Shown here: in pieces, positions 1-8,774 of the stretch
Layout of the letters: each line of letters starts with the position of its first letter
How positions within the stretch are numbered: the first letter of the stretch is position 1
Assembly (NCBI RefSeq): GCF_024206475.1
Contig: NZ_JAMBPR010000007.1
Coordinates: 111,887-175,886 of the forward strand
Length of the DNA: 64,000 nt
Reading direction: 5' to 3'
DNA from: Paraburkholderia sp. CNPSo 3274
GTDB taxonomy: Bacteria; Pseudomonadota; Gammaproteobacteria; Burkholderiales; Burkholderiaceae
The notes under the pieces: generated by a model
Told to the model about the DNA's origin: nothing
The model's input: the letters and a program-made list of their open reading frames with translations, nothing else
Databases searched by the model: none
Translations under genes and position numbers: made by a program

Positions 1-1
1 G

Positions 2-1897
2 GTCGAAGTGACGGCCTTCCTGCTCAACGAAAAGCGTTCGGAAATCAACAAGATCGAGTCGCGGTTCAAGGTCGGCGTCGTGCTGATCCCGAACAAACAT
101 CTCGAAACGCCGCACTACAAGCTCGAGCGCCTGCGTCACGACGATGCGCGCCTCGACGACCCGCGCGCCTCGTGGAAGATGGCCGAGGAAGCGGCTCGCG
201 AACTCGAGTCGGAAACCGGCTACAGCAAGCGCACCGCCGAAGCCAAGCCCAAGCAGGAAGCCGCGGTGAAGGGCATCACGCCGGAACGTCCGGCGCCGAG
301 CGCGCCGGTCAAGACGGCCGAAACCGCGCCCGCCGCGGCGCAGGTAGCCATCACGCCCGCGGGCGGCGGCTTCTTTGGCTGGGTCAAGCGCCTCTTTGGC
401 GGCGCGCCGGCTGCGGCGCCCACGCCGGCACCGGTCGCTCAGCCCGAAAAGACCGGCCGTCCGACCCGCGAAGCGCGTACCGAGCGCGGTGAGAAGAGCG
501 GCGGTGATCGCAGCCGCAATCGCCGTTCCGGCGGCCGCGACGCGGCAGGTCGCGGCGAAAGCGCAGGCAGCGCACGTACCGGCGAGCCGGCTGGTCGCCG
601 TGAGGAGCGCGAGCCGCGCGAACCGCGTGAAGCACGCGAAGGCCGTGGCGCCCGCGAGCCGCGCGAGCCGCGTGAACAACGCGAACCGCGCGAGCAACGT
701 GAACCGCGTGAAACCCGTGAAGCACGCGCCGAGCGCGAGCAGCGCATCGAACGCGTCGAGCGCGGCCAGGAACGTAGCGATGTAACGGCGGAAGCCGGCG
801 CCGCACGCGGCGAGCGCCGCGAGCGTGGTGAACGCGGCGAGCGCGGCGAACGCAATGAGTCGCGTCGCCGTCAGCAAGCCGAGGCCGCCGAAGCCCAGGA
901 AGCGCGTCTTGACGCCGCATCGGCAGACGCCGAAGGCGTCGAAGCGCCGCAGTCGGAAGAACTGCCCGAAGGCGTGAGCGCGGGTGCCGACGAAGAAGGC
1001 GCACCGCGTGAAGGCGAAGAACGCCGCCGCCGCCGCCGCGGCCGCCGTGGTGGTCGCCGCGAGCGTGAGACGGATGCAGCAGACCTTTCGCTGGGTGCGG
1101 ACGCACCGGAAGGCGAAGAGGAAGGCGCACCCGCTCAACCGGCGATCGAGCAGCCTGCCGTCCCCGCGCAAGTGCATGAAGCACCGGTCGTGGAAGCGCG
1201 CACCGAGGCTGTTGTCGAGGCTGTCGTGACCGCACCGCCGGCCGCGGCCGTCGTCGCCGAAGCCGGGCACATGCCCGCCGCGGTGACAACGACGCCGGTC
1301 GAAACCGTCGCGCCCGCTGCAGAGCAAGCTCCGGCTCCGGCCGAGCCGGTTCCGGCACCCGCCGAAACCGCACCGGTGAGCGTTGAAACCGCGCACGTGG
1401 TCGAGCCGAAGGCCGAGGAACCCGTGGCCCCCGCCGCACCTGTCGCTCCAGTGGCCCCTGCCGCAACCGACGAACCGGTCGCGCCGGCAGCCCCGGTCGA
1501 GCCGGTCCAGGCCGAAACGCAGCCTGTCGTGCGGGAAGACCGTGTCGAAGCGCCGCAGACCGAAGAGCCGGTGGCAGCGCCCGTCGCTCACCCGGAGCCG
1601 GCGCAAGAAGCTGTAGCAGCCGCTCCGGCGGTCGTCGCGATCACCGAGCCGGCCGCACAGCGTCCGGTCCCGGTGGCAACCGCGGCACCCTCGGCTCCGG
1701 CCGCCGCAGACACGCTGCGTCCGATGCTGGAATCGGCGGGTCTCGTCTGGGTCAATACCGACGCCGACAAGCTGCGCACCGCGCAGCAGGCCGCCGCGCA
1801 GCTGGTGAAGCCCGCGCGCGCGCCGCGTGAGCGCAAACCGCTGCCGCCGGTCGACAGCACGCCGATGCAGCAGGTCGAAACCACGCACCAGCCGTAA
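2..1897 (+). CDS. rne: Ribonuclease E, C-terminal part (5' end outside window)
   Basis: The frame is open from the window edge, so the catalytic S1 and DNase I-like domains lie upstream. The first ~60 visible residues ([21 protein letters not shown] and following) match the conserved segment that ends the RNase E/G core. The rest is a long disordered tail typical of RNase E: an Arg/Glu/Pro-rich stretch around residues 195-300, an Arg/Gly-rich basic block near residue 340, and an Ala/Pro/Val-rich acidic region to the end. In the family this tail is the scaffold for the RNA degradosome and binds RNA. A terminator follows directly. Confidence 0.9.
   Translation, partial: VEVTAFLLNEKRSEINKIESRFKVGVVLIPNKHLETPHYKLERLRHDDARLDDPRASWKMAEEAARELESETGYSKRTAEAKPKQEAAVKGITPERPAPSAPVKTAETAPAAAQVAITPAGGGFFGWVKRLFGGAPAAAPTPAPVAQPEKTGRPTREARTERGEKSGGDRSRNRRSGGRDAAGRGESAGSARTGEPAGRREEREPREPREAREGRGAREPREPREQREPREQREPRETREARAEREQRIERVERGQERSDVTAEAGAARGERRERGERGERGERNESRRRQQAEAAEAQEARLDAASADAEGVEAPQSEELPEGVSAGADEEGAPREGEERRRRRRGRRGGRRERETDAADLSLGADAPEGEEEGAPAQPAIEQPAVPAQVHEAPVVEARTEAVVEAVVTAPPAAAVVAEAGHMPAAVTTTPVETVAPAAEQAPAPAEPVPAPAETAPVSVETAHVVEPKAEEPVAPAAPVAPVAPAATDEPVAPAAPVEPVQAETQPVVREDRVEAPQTEEPVAAPVAHPEPAQEAVAAAPAVVAITEPAAQRPVPVATAAPSAPAAADTLRPMLESAGLVWVNTDADKLRTAQQAAAQLVKPARAPRERKPLPPVDSTPMQQVETTHQP
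605..770 (+). repeat. Arg-Glu-Pro coding repeat in the RNase E tail
   Basis: A run of short degenerate units (REPRE, REARE, REQRE) about 55 residues long, encoded by near-repeats such as cgcgagccgcgtgaa. It is charge-patterned low complexity and is expected to be unstructured. Confidence 0.7.
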
Positions 1898-1953
1898 GCG
1901 CTGCAAGCGCAACTGGCCGCGCGCCGGGCCTCGAGTCCGGCGCGCCCCGCAAA

Positions 1954-1979
1954 GCCCGCCCCTCCCGGCGGGCTTTTTT
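1954..1979 (+). terminator. Rho-independent terminator of rne
   Basis: A 7-bp stem (gcccgcc / ggcgggc) with a 6-base loop, followed by six T residues, about 55 bases after the rne stop. Confidence 0.85.
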
Positions 1980-2017
1980 GATATATCAGCGTTCTCCCTT
2001 GTCTGTAGGCAGTGGCT

Positions 2018-2037
2018 GGTTCGGCTAAAATTGAACC
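2018..2037 (+). promoter_or_regulatory. Possible moaA promoter with short inverted repeat
   Basis: A TAAAAT -10-like hexamer (2026-2031) sits between inverted arms ggttc and gaacc, about 27 bases before the moaA ATG. No good -35 hexamer is visible, so this is tentative. Confidence 0.35.
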
Positions 2038-2057
2038 ACCGCGAGAACGAAGAGATC

Positions 2058-3179
2058 ATGACACGACGCATCATCCCTGTTGCCGACGTTCGATCGCTGC
2101 CGCCCGAACTGCCCAGGCCGGCCGCGGGAACCGTGCGCGCCCCGTCTGGCGCGGTCTTCGACGCGCTCGCCAGACCCCTGCGCGACCTTCGCATCTCGGT
2201 CACGGACCGCTGCAATTTCCGCTGCGTGTACTGCATGCCGCGTGCAGTGTTCGACAAGGACTACCCGTTTTTGCCCCATTCCGCGCTGCTTTCGCTCGAA
2301 GAAATCGAGCGGCTCGCGCGGCTTTTCGTCGCGCATGGCGTCACCAAGATCCGCCTCACGGGTGGTGAGCCGCTGCTGCGCAAAAACATCGAATTCCTGA
2401 TCGAGCGCCTCGCTGCGCTGCGCACGCCCGAAGGCGAGCCGCTCGACATCACGCTCACCACCAACGGCTCGCTGCTTGCCCGCAAGGCGCGCGCCCTGCG
2501 CGACGCGGGCCTCACACGGGTGACGGTGAGCCTCGACGCCCTCGACGACGCCCTCTTTCGCCGCATGAACGACGCCGACTTCGCGGTGGCCGACGTGCTC
2601 GACGGCATTGCCGCGGCACAAGCCGCCGGTCTCGGGCCGATCAAGGTCAACATGGTCGTCAAGCGCGGCACGAACGACGGCGAGATCGTGCCGCTTGCAC
2701 AGCATTTCCGCGGCACGGACGTGACGCTGCGCTTCATCGAGTACATGGACGTCGGCACCTCGAACGGCTGGAACATGGCCGAAGTGCTGCCGTCGGCGGA
2801 GGTCGTCGCGCGCATTTCCGAGCACTGGCCGCTCGTATCGCTCGAGCCCCACAATGCCGCCGAAACGGCGCAACGTTGGGGCTACGCGGACGGCGCAGGC
2901 GAGATCGGCGCGATCTCCAGCGTGACACGCGCGTTCTGCGGCGACTGCACGCGCGCGCGCCTTTCGACCGAAGGCAAGCTGTACCTGTGCCTGTTCGCCT
3001 CGATGGGTTACGACCTACGCGCGCTGTTGCGCAATGGCGCCACAGACGCGGCGATCTCAGGTGCCATCGCGCAGGTGTGGGAAGGCCGCGCCGACCGCTA
3101 CTCGCAGCTGCGAGGCAGCGCGCAGGCGCCGGCGGCCTCCGACGAGCGCCGCATCGAAATGTCCTATATCGGCGGCTGA
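2058..3179 (+). CDS. moaA: GTP 3',8-cyclase MoaA
   Basis: A 373-residue radical SAM enzyme for the first step of molybdenum cofactor synthesis, converting GTP to 3',8-cyclo-GTP (with MoaC then giving cyclic pyranopterin). The N-terminal cluster motif C52-x3-C56-x2-C59 and the SAM-binding TGGEPL segment (~residue 100) are present. So is the C-terminal cluster (CGDC near residue 294, a further Cys ~14 residues on) and the terminal Gly-Gly that MoaA needs for activity. The first ~40 residues are a short extra N-terminal arm. It is followed after 7 bases by mobA and belongs to a Moco gene group with moeA. Confidence 0.96.
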   Translation: MTRRIIPVADVRSLPPELPRPAAGTVRAPSGAVFDALARPLRDLRISVTDRCNFRCVYCMPRAVFDKDYPFLPHSALLSLEEIERLARLFVAHGVTKIRLTGGEPLLRKNIEFLIERLAALRTPEGEPLDITLTTNGSLLARKARALRDAGLTRVTVSLDALDDALFRRMNDADFAVADVLDGIAAAQAAGLGPIKVNMVVKRGTNDGEIVPLAQHFRGTDVTLRFIEYMDVGTSNGWNMAEVLPSAEVVARISEHWPLVSLEPHNAAETAQRWGYADGAGEIGAISSVTRAFCGDCTRARLSTEGKLYLCLFASMGYDLRALLRNGATDAAISGAIAQVWEGRADRYSQLRGSAQAPAASDERRIEMSYIGG

Positions 3180-3186
3180 GCAACCC

Positions 3187-3819
3187 ATGACGCCGATGAG
3201 CGCCAACGCCATTTCCACCGAATCGATTACGGGCCTCGTACTCGCGGGGGGCCGCGGCCAGCGCATGGGCGGCGCGGACAAGGGCTTGCAGATGCTGCAC
3301 GGCAAACCGCTTGCAGCGCACGTGCTCGCGCGCCTCGCGCCGCAGGTGGGCGCCCTCTCGATCAGCGCGAACCGCAACGGCGACGCTTATGCGGCACTCG
3401 GCGCGCCATGGCGAGCGAGCGTGCTCGCCGATACCCTGCCCGATTTCCCCGGCCCGCTCGCGGGGCTCCTCGCCGGACTGCGCGCGGCGCAAACCGAATG
3501 GCTCCTCACGGCGCCCTGCGACTCGCCCTGGCTGCCAGCCGATCTCGCCGTGCGCCTGGGCCATGCCGCGTTGGCGCGGCCCGCCGACATCGTGACTGCG
3601 ACCACGGCGAATGCCGACGGCGAGGTCTCGCTGCATCCTGTATTCGCACTCGTACGCACTTCGCTCGCCGACGACCTCGCCGCCTACCTCGCCGCCGGCG
3701 AGCGCAAGGTGCGTGCGTGGTACGCGCGCCACACGGTCGCCGAAGTCGCCTTTGCCGATGAACGTGCGTTTTACAATATCAATTCCTTACAGGAACTGGC
3801 CGAACTCGAACGCGCCTGA
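3187..3819 (+). CDS. mobA: Molybdenum cofactor guanylyltransferase MobA
   Basis: A 210-residue nucleotidyltransferase that attaches GMP to molybdopterin to make the MGD cofactor of DMSO-reductase-type enzymes. The nucleotide-binding signature LVLAGGRGQRMGG with DKGL lies at residues 18-34, and an acidic metal-binding site (APCDSPW) near residue 112. It starts 7 bases after moaA, so co-transcription is likely. An alternative start is the Met at residue 4. MobA presence implies MGD-type molybdoenzymes in this organism. Confidence 0.93.
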   Translation: MTPMSANAISTESITGLVLAGGRGQRMGGADKGLQMLHGKPLAAHVLARLAPQVGALSISANRNGDAYAALGAPWRASVLADTLPDFPGPLAGLLAGLRAAQTEWLLTAPCDSPWLPADLAVRLGHAALARPADIVTATTANADGEVSLHPVFALVRTSLADDLAAYLAAGERKVRAWYARHTVAEVAFADERAFYNINSLQELAELERA

Positions 3820-3926
3820 ATTGCAATTGGGCGGCGCCCGGCCAGCCGCCGTCCCCGGCACACGGCCGGCACGCCCGCCTGGACGATCGCCGCACACGCC
3901 GTGCGGATGCGACGCTTCCTCACTCG

Positions 3927-5231
3927 ATGACCACGCTTAACCATCCCTCCGGCAACGCCGGGTGCATCAGCCAGTACGATCCGCAAGCTTTGCCCGTCAG
4001 CGCCGCGCAGGCCATCGTGCTGCAGTGGGCGACGCCTCTTGCGGCGAGTGAACGCGTGCCGCTGCGTGACGCGCTTGCGCGTGTGCTGGCCGAAGACGTG
4101 ATTTCGCCCATCGACGTCCCCGCGCACGACAACGCGGCGATGGACGGCTACGCGTTCGACGGCGCGGCGCTGGCCGACGCCTCCGGCAGCCTCTCGCTCG
4201 CCGTGTGCGGCAAGGCCTTCGCCGGTCACGCCTACCCGGGCGACGTTGCCGCGGGTGCGTGCGTGCGCATCATGACCGGCGCGCCGATGCCCGCGGGCTG
4301 CGACACCGTCGTGCCGCAAGAGCATGTGTCTGCGCAGGGCGAAGTCATCGCTTTCGAAGCGAGCGCCGTCAAGCGCGGCGCGAACGCCCGCCGCAAGGGT
4401 GAGGATCTCGCGCGCGGCGGCGTGGCGCTCGCGTCCGGCCGCGTGCTGCGCGCATCCGACATTGGCTTGCTGGCCTCGCTCGGCCTCGTCGAGGCGACCG
4501 TAAAGCAGCGCCTGCGCGTGGCCTACTTCTCGACCGGCGACGAATTGCGCTCGCCGGGCGAGCCGCTCGAGGCGGGCTGCATCTACGACAGCAACCGCTA
4601 CGCGCTCGGCGCAATGCTCCAGCGCCTGAACGTCGAGGCGATCGACTTGGGCGTTGTGCGCGACGACCCCGCGGCGCTGGCCGCCACGCTGAAACTCGCT
4701 GCCGAAACCGCCAATGTCGTGCTAACCTCCGGCGGCGTCTCGGTCGGCGAAGCCGATTTCACGCGCACCCAGTTGCAAACGCTCGGCGACGTCTCGTTCT
4801 GGGGCCTCGCCATGCGCCCCGGCCGCCCGCTTGCGTTCGGCCGCATCTGGTCGGGCGGACACCCAGGCGCCGGCCGCGCGGCCCTCCTGTTCGGGCTGCC
4901 CGGCAACCCGGTCGCGACGATGGTCTCGTTCTACCAGATCGTACGCCCCGCGCTCATGGCGATGGCGGGCGCGCAAGCGCAGCCCCTACCGCTGGTGCCT
5001 GCACTGAGCGATCAGCCGATCAAAAAGCGTGCGGGCCGCACCGAATTCCAGCGCGGCCTCGCGCGCCGCGACGCCAGCGGGCAGTGGCGCGTCGCGCCGA
5101 CCGGCTCGCAAAGCTCGGGCGCACTCAGCACGATGAGCGAGGCGAACTGCTTCATCGTGCTCGCCCATGAAGCCGGCGATCTCGATGCCGGCGACGCCGT
5201 CGACATCATGCTGTTCGATGGACTCGTCTAG
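3927..5231 (+). CDS. moeA: Molybdopterin molybdenumtransferase MoeA
   Basis: A 434-residue protein of the usual MoeA length, inserting molybdate into adenylylated molybdopterin. Family motifs are visible: DNAAMDGYA in the N-terminal part, the MoCF-binding GGVSVGEADF, and LPGNPVA. It is 107 bases downstream of mobA on the same strand; no terminator is seen in the gap. The partner adenylyltransferase Mog is encoded separately at 46760-47383. Confidence 0.95.
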   Translation: MTTLNHPSGNAGCISQYDPQALPVSAAQAIVLQWATPLAASERVPLRDALARVLAEDVISPIDVPAHDNAAMDGYAFDGAALADASGSLSLAVCGKAFAGHAYPGDVAAGACVRIMTGAPMPAGCDTVVPQEHVSAQGEVIAFEASAVKRGANARRKGEDLARGGVALASGRVLRASDIGLLASLGLVEATVKQRLRVAYFSTGDELRSPGEPLEAGCIYDSNRYALGAMLQRLNVEAIDLGVVRDDPAALAATLKLAAETANVVLTSGGVSVGEADFTRTQLQTLGDVSFWGLAMRPGRPLAFGRIWSGGHPGAGRAALLFGLPGNPVATMVSFYQIVRPALMAMAGAQAQPLPLVPALSDQPIKKRAGRTEFQRGLARRDASGQWRVAPTGSQSSGALSTMSEANCFIVLAHEAGDLDAGDAVDIMLFDGLV

Positions 5232-5298
5232 CGCGGCGGCGCCTCAGAGGCCATCAAACGTAACCACACGTCCACACCTGCATAACGGACCGACTACT

Positions 5299-5574
5299 AT
5301 GAAAAAACAGATCTCGTTCATCGCTGCGGGTCAGACCGCCAAGGCGCTCATCCTCGTGTACCTGACCTTCAGCGTGCCTATCGTGCTGCTCGGCGTGCTC
5401 GTGGCGTTTGTGCGCTATGGCTCGGTCGAACTCTCGACCATCTTCAGCGCGCTGCTGCTCAATGCGATCGTCGGCTTCATCCTGCTGTGGATCGCCTGCC
5501 ATGCATACAACTGGGTGGCCTCGCGCTTCGGCGGCATCGAGATCCATCTGTCCGACGTGCCCGAGGAAGCGTGA
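5299..5574 (+). CDS. Small two-helix membrane protein, unknown function
   Basis: A 91-residue protein with two predicted transmembrane helices (about residues 12-36 and 44-66, e.g. LVYLTFSVPIVLLGVLVAFV) and a short acidic C-terminus ending PEEA. I recognise no family. Its stop codon overlaps the start of the following GNAT gene (tgatg), so the two are probably translationally coupled. It may have no link to the Moco genes upstream. Confidence 0.75.
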   Translation: MKKQISFIAAGQTAKALILVYLTFSVPIVLLGVLVAFVRYGSVELSTIFSALLLNAIVGFILLWIACHAYNWVASRFGGIEIHLSDVPEEA

Positions 5575-6071
5575 TGTCCGCGACGATCCGCCCCGCCACG
5601 GCCGCCGACGTCGGCGCGATGCACGCGCTGATGTATGAACTCGCCGAGTTCGAGAAGCTCACGCATCTGTTCACGGGCACGGCCGATGGCCTCGCCGACG
5701 CCCTGTTCGGCGCGCGCCCCGCCGCCGAAGCGCTGGTGGCGGAAGACGCCGGCCGCATCGTCGGCTACGCGCTCTTCTTCCACAACTACTCGACGTTCCT
5801 GAGCCGCCGCGGTCTTTATCTCGAAGACCTCTACGTGCAGCCGTCGCAGCGCGGCACCGGCCTCGGCACGGCGATGCTGCGCGCGCTCGCGGCGATTGCC
5901 GTCGAGCGCGGCTGCGCCCGCTTCGAGTGGACCGTGCTCGACTGGAACGCGCCGGCCATCGGCTTCTATGAAAAGCTCGGCGCGACCGTCCTGCCCGACT
6001 GGCGTGTCGTGCGCATGACCGGCGATGCGCTCGACAAGCTCGCCGCGCCTCGCGAAACGATGATCGGGTAA
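5574..6071 (+). CDS. GNAT-family N-acetyltransferase
   Basis: A 165-residue single-domain GNAT protein. The acetyl-CoA binding loop QRGTGLG is at about residue 96, preceded by the typical beta-strand LYLEDLYVQP. The C-terminal WNAPAIGFYEKLGA segment is a family signature. This pattern resembles the diamine/aminoglycoside-type GNATs, but the substrate cannot be told from sequence. The ATG overlaps the stop of the upstream small membrane protein by one base. A bidirectional terminator follows. Confidence 0.88.
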   Translation: MSATIRPATAADVGAMHALMYELAEFEKLTHLFTGTADGLADALFGARPAAEALVAEDAGRIVGYALFFHNYSTFLSRRGLYLEDLYVQPSQRGTGLGTAMLRALAAIAVERGCARFEWTVLDWNAPAIGFYEKLGATVLPDWRVVRMTGDALDKLAAPRETMIG

Positions 6072-6096
6072 GCAAACGCACCGCACACGCTCGAAT

Positions 6097-6135
6097 GCAA
6101 ACGGGCCGCCTGGATCAGGCGGCCCGTTTGCTTTT
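6097..6135. terminator. Bidirectional terminator between GNAT gene and rmuC
   Basis: A 15-bp perfect stem (6097-6111 with 6117-6131) with a 5-base loop, then TTTT on the plus strand. It lies between two convergent genes and should serve both. Confidence 0.85.
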
Positions 6136-6150
6136 GGCGCGCAGGTTGGG

Positions 6151-7683
6151 TCACTCGTCGCCGAATCCTGCTTCGCTTCCTGCTTCGCCCTCCCCGTTGC
6201 GCAGCGCGTCGCCGAGGAGATTCGCGGCGGCCTCACCCGGCAGCGCCTCGACGTCGCGCAGCTTGCGGTTCATCGCTCGCGTGCGCACCTCCGCCGCCTC
6301 GATGGAACGCGTGACCGTTTCGAGCTGCGACTTCGTGCGCGCGAGCACGTCGCCGAACTTGCCGAACTCCGTCTTCACCGCACCCAGCACCTGCCACACC
6401 TCACTCGAGCGGCGCTCGATCGCGAGCGTGCGGAAGCCCATCTGCAGGCTGTTGAGGAGCGCCGTGAGCGTGGTCGGACCCGCCACGCTCACGCGGTAGT
6501 CGCGCTGCAGGACATCGGTCAAGCCCGGGCGGCGCAAGATTTCGGCGTAAAGTCCTTCGGTCGGCAGGAACAGCAGCGCGAAATCGGTCGTGTGCGGCGG
6601 CGCGACGTACTTCTCGGCGATGGTGCGCGCCTCCGCGCGGATGCGCACTTCGAGCGCGCGCCCGGCCTCCTCTATCGCGAGCACGTCCGCGCGCTCCTGC
6701 GCATCGATGAGACGCTCGTAGTCTTCGCGCGGGAATTTGGCGTCAATCGGCAGCCAGACCGGCTCGCCTTGTTCCGCACCGCCCACGCCACGTCCAGGCA
6801 GGCGAATCGCGAATTCCACGCGCTCCGTGCTCCTGGGCACCGTCGCGACGTTCTTCGCGTACTGGTCGGCCGTGAGCATCTGTTCGAGCAGCGCTTCGAG
6901 CTGTACTTCGCCCCAGGTGCCGCGCGTTTTCACATTGGTGAGCACCTTCTTCAGGTCGCCCACGCCCGCGGCCAGCGTCTGCATCTCGCCAAGCCCGCGA
7001 TGCACTTGCTCCAGCCGATCGGAAACGAGCTTGAACGATTCGCCGAGGCGCTGTTCGAGCGTGGCGTGCAGCTTCTCGTCGACAGTGCGGCGCATTTCCT
7101 CGAGCTTCGCCGCGTTGTTCGCTTCGATGTCTTTCAGGCGCTGTTCGAGCGTCGCGCGCACTTCGGCGAAGCGCCGGTCGTTGGCTTCGGTGAGTTGCCC
7201 GAACTGCTGCGTGAGCACCGAGCCGAAGTGACGCAGCGCGGCGCCCTGCTCGTCGCGCGCCTGCTGGGCCTGCTGGTGCAGGCTCTGGCGCACGGCGTCG
7301 AGCTGCTGCGTATTGGCCGCCGTGAGTTTGGCGAGCTGCTGGGCGAAACCGTCGATCTGGCTGTTCTGCACGGTCGCGATGCTGCCGAGCTGCGCCGCAA
7401 GCGCCTGCTGTACCTGCGCGAAGCCGCCTCCGAACTCGCTGCGCGAGCTCTGCGCCGTGCGCGCGATCTCGTTACGCAGCTCGCGCTCGACGCGTTCGGC
7501 CGCGCGCGCCTGCGTGTCGGTCGAGGCGGCGAGGCGGTCGCTCAGTTGATCGAGCGCGTCGAGCGTGGCCTCGGCTTCGCCGTCGCCATGGCCTTGGCGC
7601 GCGCGCAGCAACGCCACGAGCGTCGCGACCAACGCGATCGCCAGCGCAACGATCGCCAGCGACATGACTGCGAGCGGACTCAT
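6151..7683 (-). CDS. rmuC: DNA recombination protein RmuC
   Basis: A 510-residue RmuC-family protein. Residues ~5-27 form an N-terminal membrane anchor (VMSLAIVALAIALVATLVAL), followed by ~200 residues of Gln/Ala-rich coiled coil. The conserved RmuC nuclease-like domain (KTRGTWGEVQLE through TDFALLFLPTEGLYAEI) occupies roughly 240-450. RmuC limits inversions at short inverted repeats in E. coli. The start codon overlaps the upstream dehydrogenase stop as ATGA, so the two are coupled. Confidence 0.93.
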   Translation of the reverse strand: MSPLAVMSLAIVALAIALVATLVALLRARQGHGDGEAEATLDALDQLSDRLAASTDTQARAAERVERELRNEIARTAQSSRSEFGGGFAQVQQALAAQLGSIATVQNSQIDGFAQQLAKLTAANTQQLDAVRQSLHQQAQQARDEQGAALRHFGSVLTQQFGQLTEANDRRFAEVRATLEQRLKDIEANNAAKLEEMRRTVDEKLHATLEQRLGESFKLVSDRLEQVHRGLGEMQTLAAGVGDLKKVLTNVKTRGTWGEVQLEALLEQMLTADQYAKNVATVPRSTERVEFAIRLPGRGVGGAEQGEPVWLPIDAKFPREDYERLIDAQERADVLAIEEAGRALEVRIRAEARTIAEKYVAPPHTTDFALLFLPTEGLYAEILRRPGLTDVLQRDYRVSVAGPTTLTALLNSLQMGFRTLAIERRSSEVWQVLGAVKTEFGKFGDVLARTKSQLETVTRSIEAAEVRTRAMNRKLRDVEALPGEAAANLLGDALRNGEGEAGSEAGFGDE

Positions 7684-8669
7684 GTACGCGCTTGCCCCAG
7701 CACAGCGGGGTTGATCGGATTGGGCGGCTGCCCGGCGCGCGGACCCTCGCCGAGCGCAGCGATGAGATTGTCGGCGGCGAGGTTCGCCATGGCGCGGCGC
7801 GTGGCTTCGCTCGCACTCGCGATGTGCGGCGTGAGCACGACGTTCTCCACTTCGAGCAGCGCCGGATGCACGCGCGGCTCGCCCTCGAACACGTCGAGGC
7901 CCGCCGCCGCGATCTGGCGCGTGCGCAGCGCGTGCGCAAGCGCCGCGTCGTCGACGATGCCGCCGCGCGCGATGTTGGTGAGCGTGGCCGTGGGCTTCAT
8001 CAGCGCGAGTTCGGCTGCGCCGATCGCGTGATGGTTCTCCGCCGTATACGGCAGCACGAGCACGACGTGGTCGGCCTGCTCGAGCAGGGCTTCCTTCGAC
8101 AGATATTTGGCGTTCAGCTCGCGCTCGATCTCAGGCGCGACGCGCGAACGGTTGTGATACACCACGCGCATATTGAAGCCGAGTGCACGGCGCGCGAGCG
8201 CCTGGCCGATACGGCCCATGCCGATCACGCCGAGCGTAGCGCCATAAATGTCCGAGCCGAGAAACGCGTCGAACGACCACTTGTCCCACTTGCCCGCGCG
8301 CAGGAAGTGCTCCGATTCCGTCACGCGGCGCGCGGCTGCCATCATCAGTGCCCAGCCGAAGTCGGCCGTGGTTTCGTTGAGCACGTCGGGCGTGTTGGTG
8401 CCGAGCACATTGGCCGCGTTGAAGGCGGCCATGTCGAAGTTGTTGTAGCCCACGGCCATGTTCGACACCACGCGCAAGCGCGGCGCGGCGGCGAGCGTTG
8501 CGGCGCCGATCGGGTCGCCCGCGGTGAGCGCGCCGTCCTTGTCGGCGAGACGCTGGTGCAGCGCCTCGGGCGAAAGCGCCTCGTCGTTGTTCCAGTCCAC
8601 GTCGAAATACTGCTTCAACCGATCGATCACGTCGGGAAAGATCGGGCGCGCCACGAGAATCTTTTGCAT
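7680..8669 (-). CDS. NAD(P)-dependent 2-hydroxyacid dehydrogenase (glyoxylate/hydroxypyruvate or 2-ketogluconate reductase type)
   Basis: A 329-residue D-2-hydroxyacid dehydrogenase. The Rossmann motif GMGRIG is at about residue 152. The catalytic Arg lies in NIARGGIVDD, the Glu in the following FEGEPRVHP segment, and the catalytic His in TPHIASAS. Family resemblance is to GhrB/TkrA-like reductases; substrate is inferred only. The start MQKILVARP follows a GAGAGC element and is preferred over an upstream in-frame ATG five codons earlier. It overlaps rmuC by 4 bases. Confidence 0.88.
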   Translation of the reverse strand: MQKILVARPIFPDVIDRLKQYFDVDWNNDEALSPEALHQRLADKDGALTAGDPIGAATLAAAPRLRVVSNMAVGYNNFDMAAFNAANVLGTNTPDVLNETTADFGWALMMAAARRVTESEHFLRAGKWDKWSFDAFLGSDIYGATLGVIGMGRIGQALARRALGFNMRVVYHNRSRVAPEIERELNAKYLSKEALLEQADHVVLVLPYTAENHHAIGAAELALMKPTATLTNIARGGIVDDAALAHALRTRQIAAAGLDVFEGEPRVHPALLEVENVVLTPHIASASEATRRAMANLAADNLIAALGEGPRAGQPPNPINPAVLGQART

Positions 8670-8774
8670 CGTTGCTCTCCACACGTCAGTCGTTATCCGT
8701 CATTGTTGCGCGTGACGGGGCGCTCAGGGAAGTCTCGCGCGCCTTTCGCAAACCGGCTCGCAAGCGGCTTGCGG

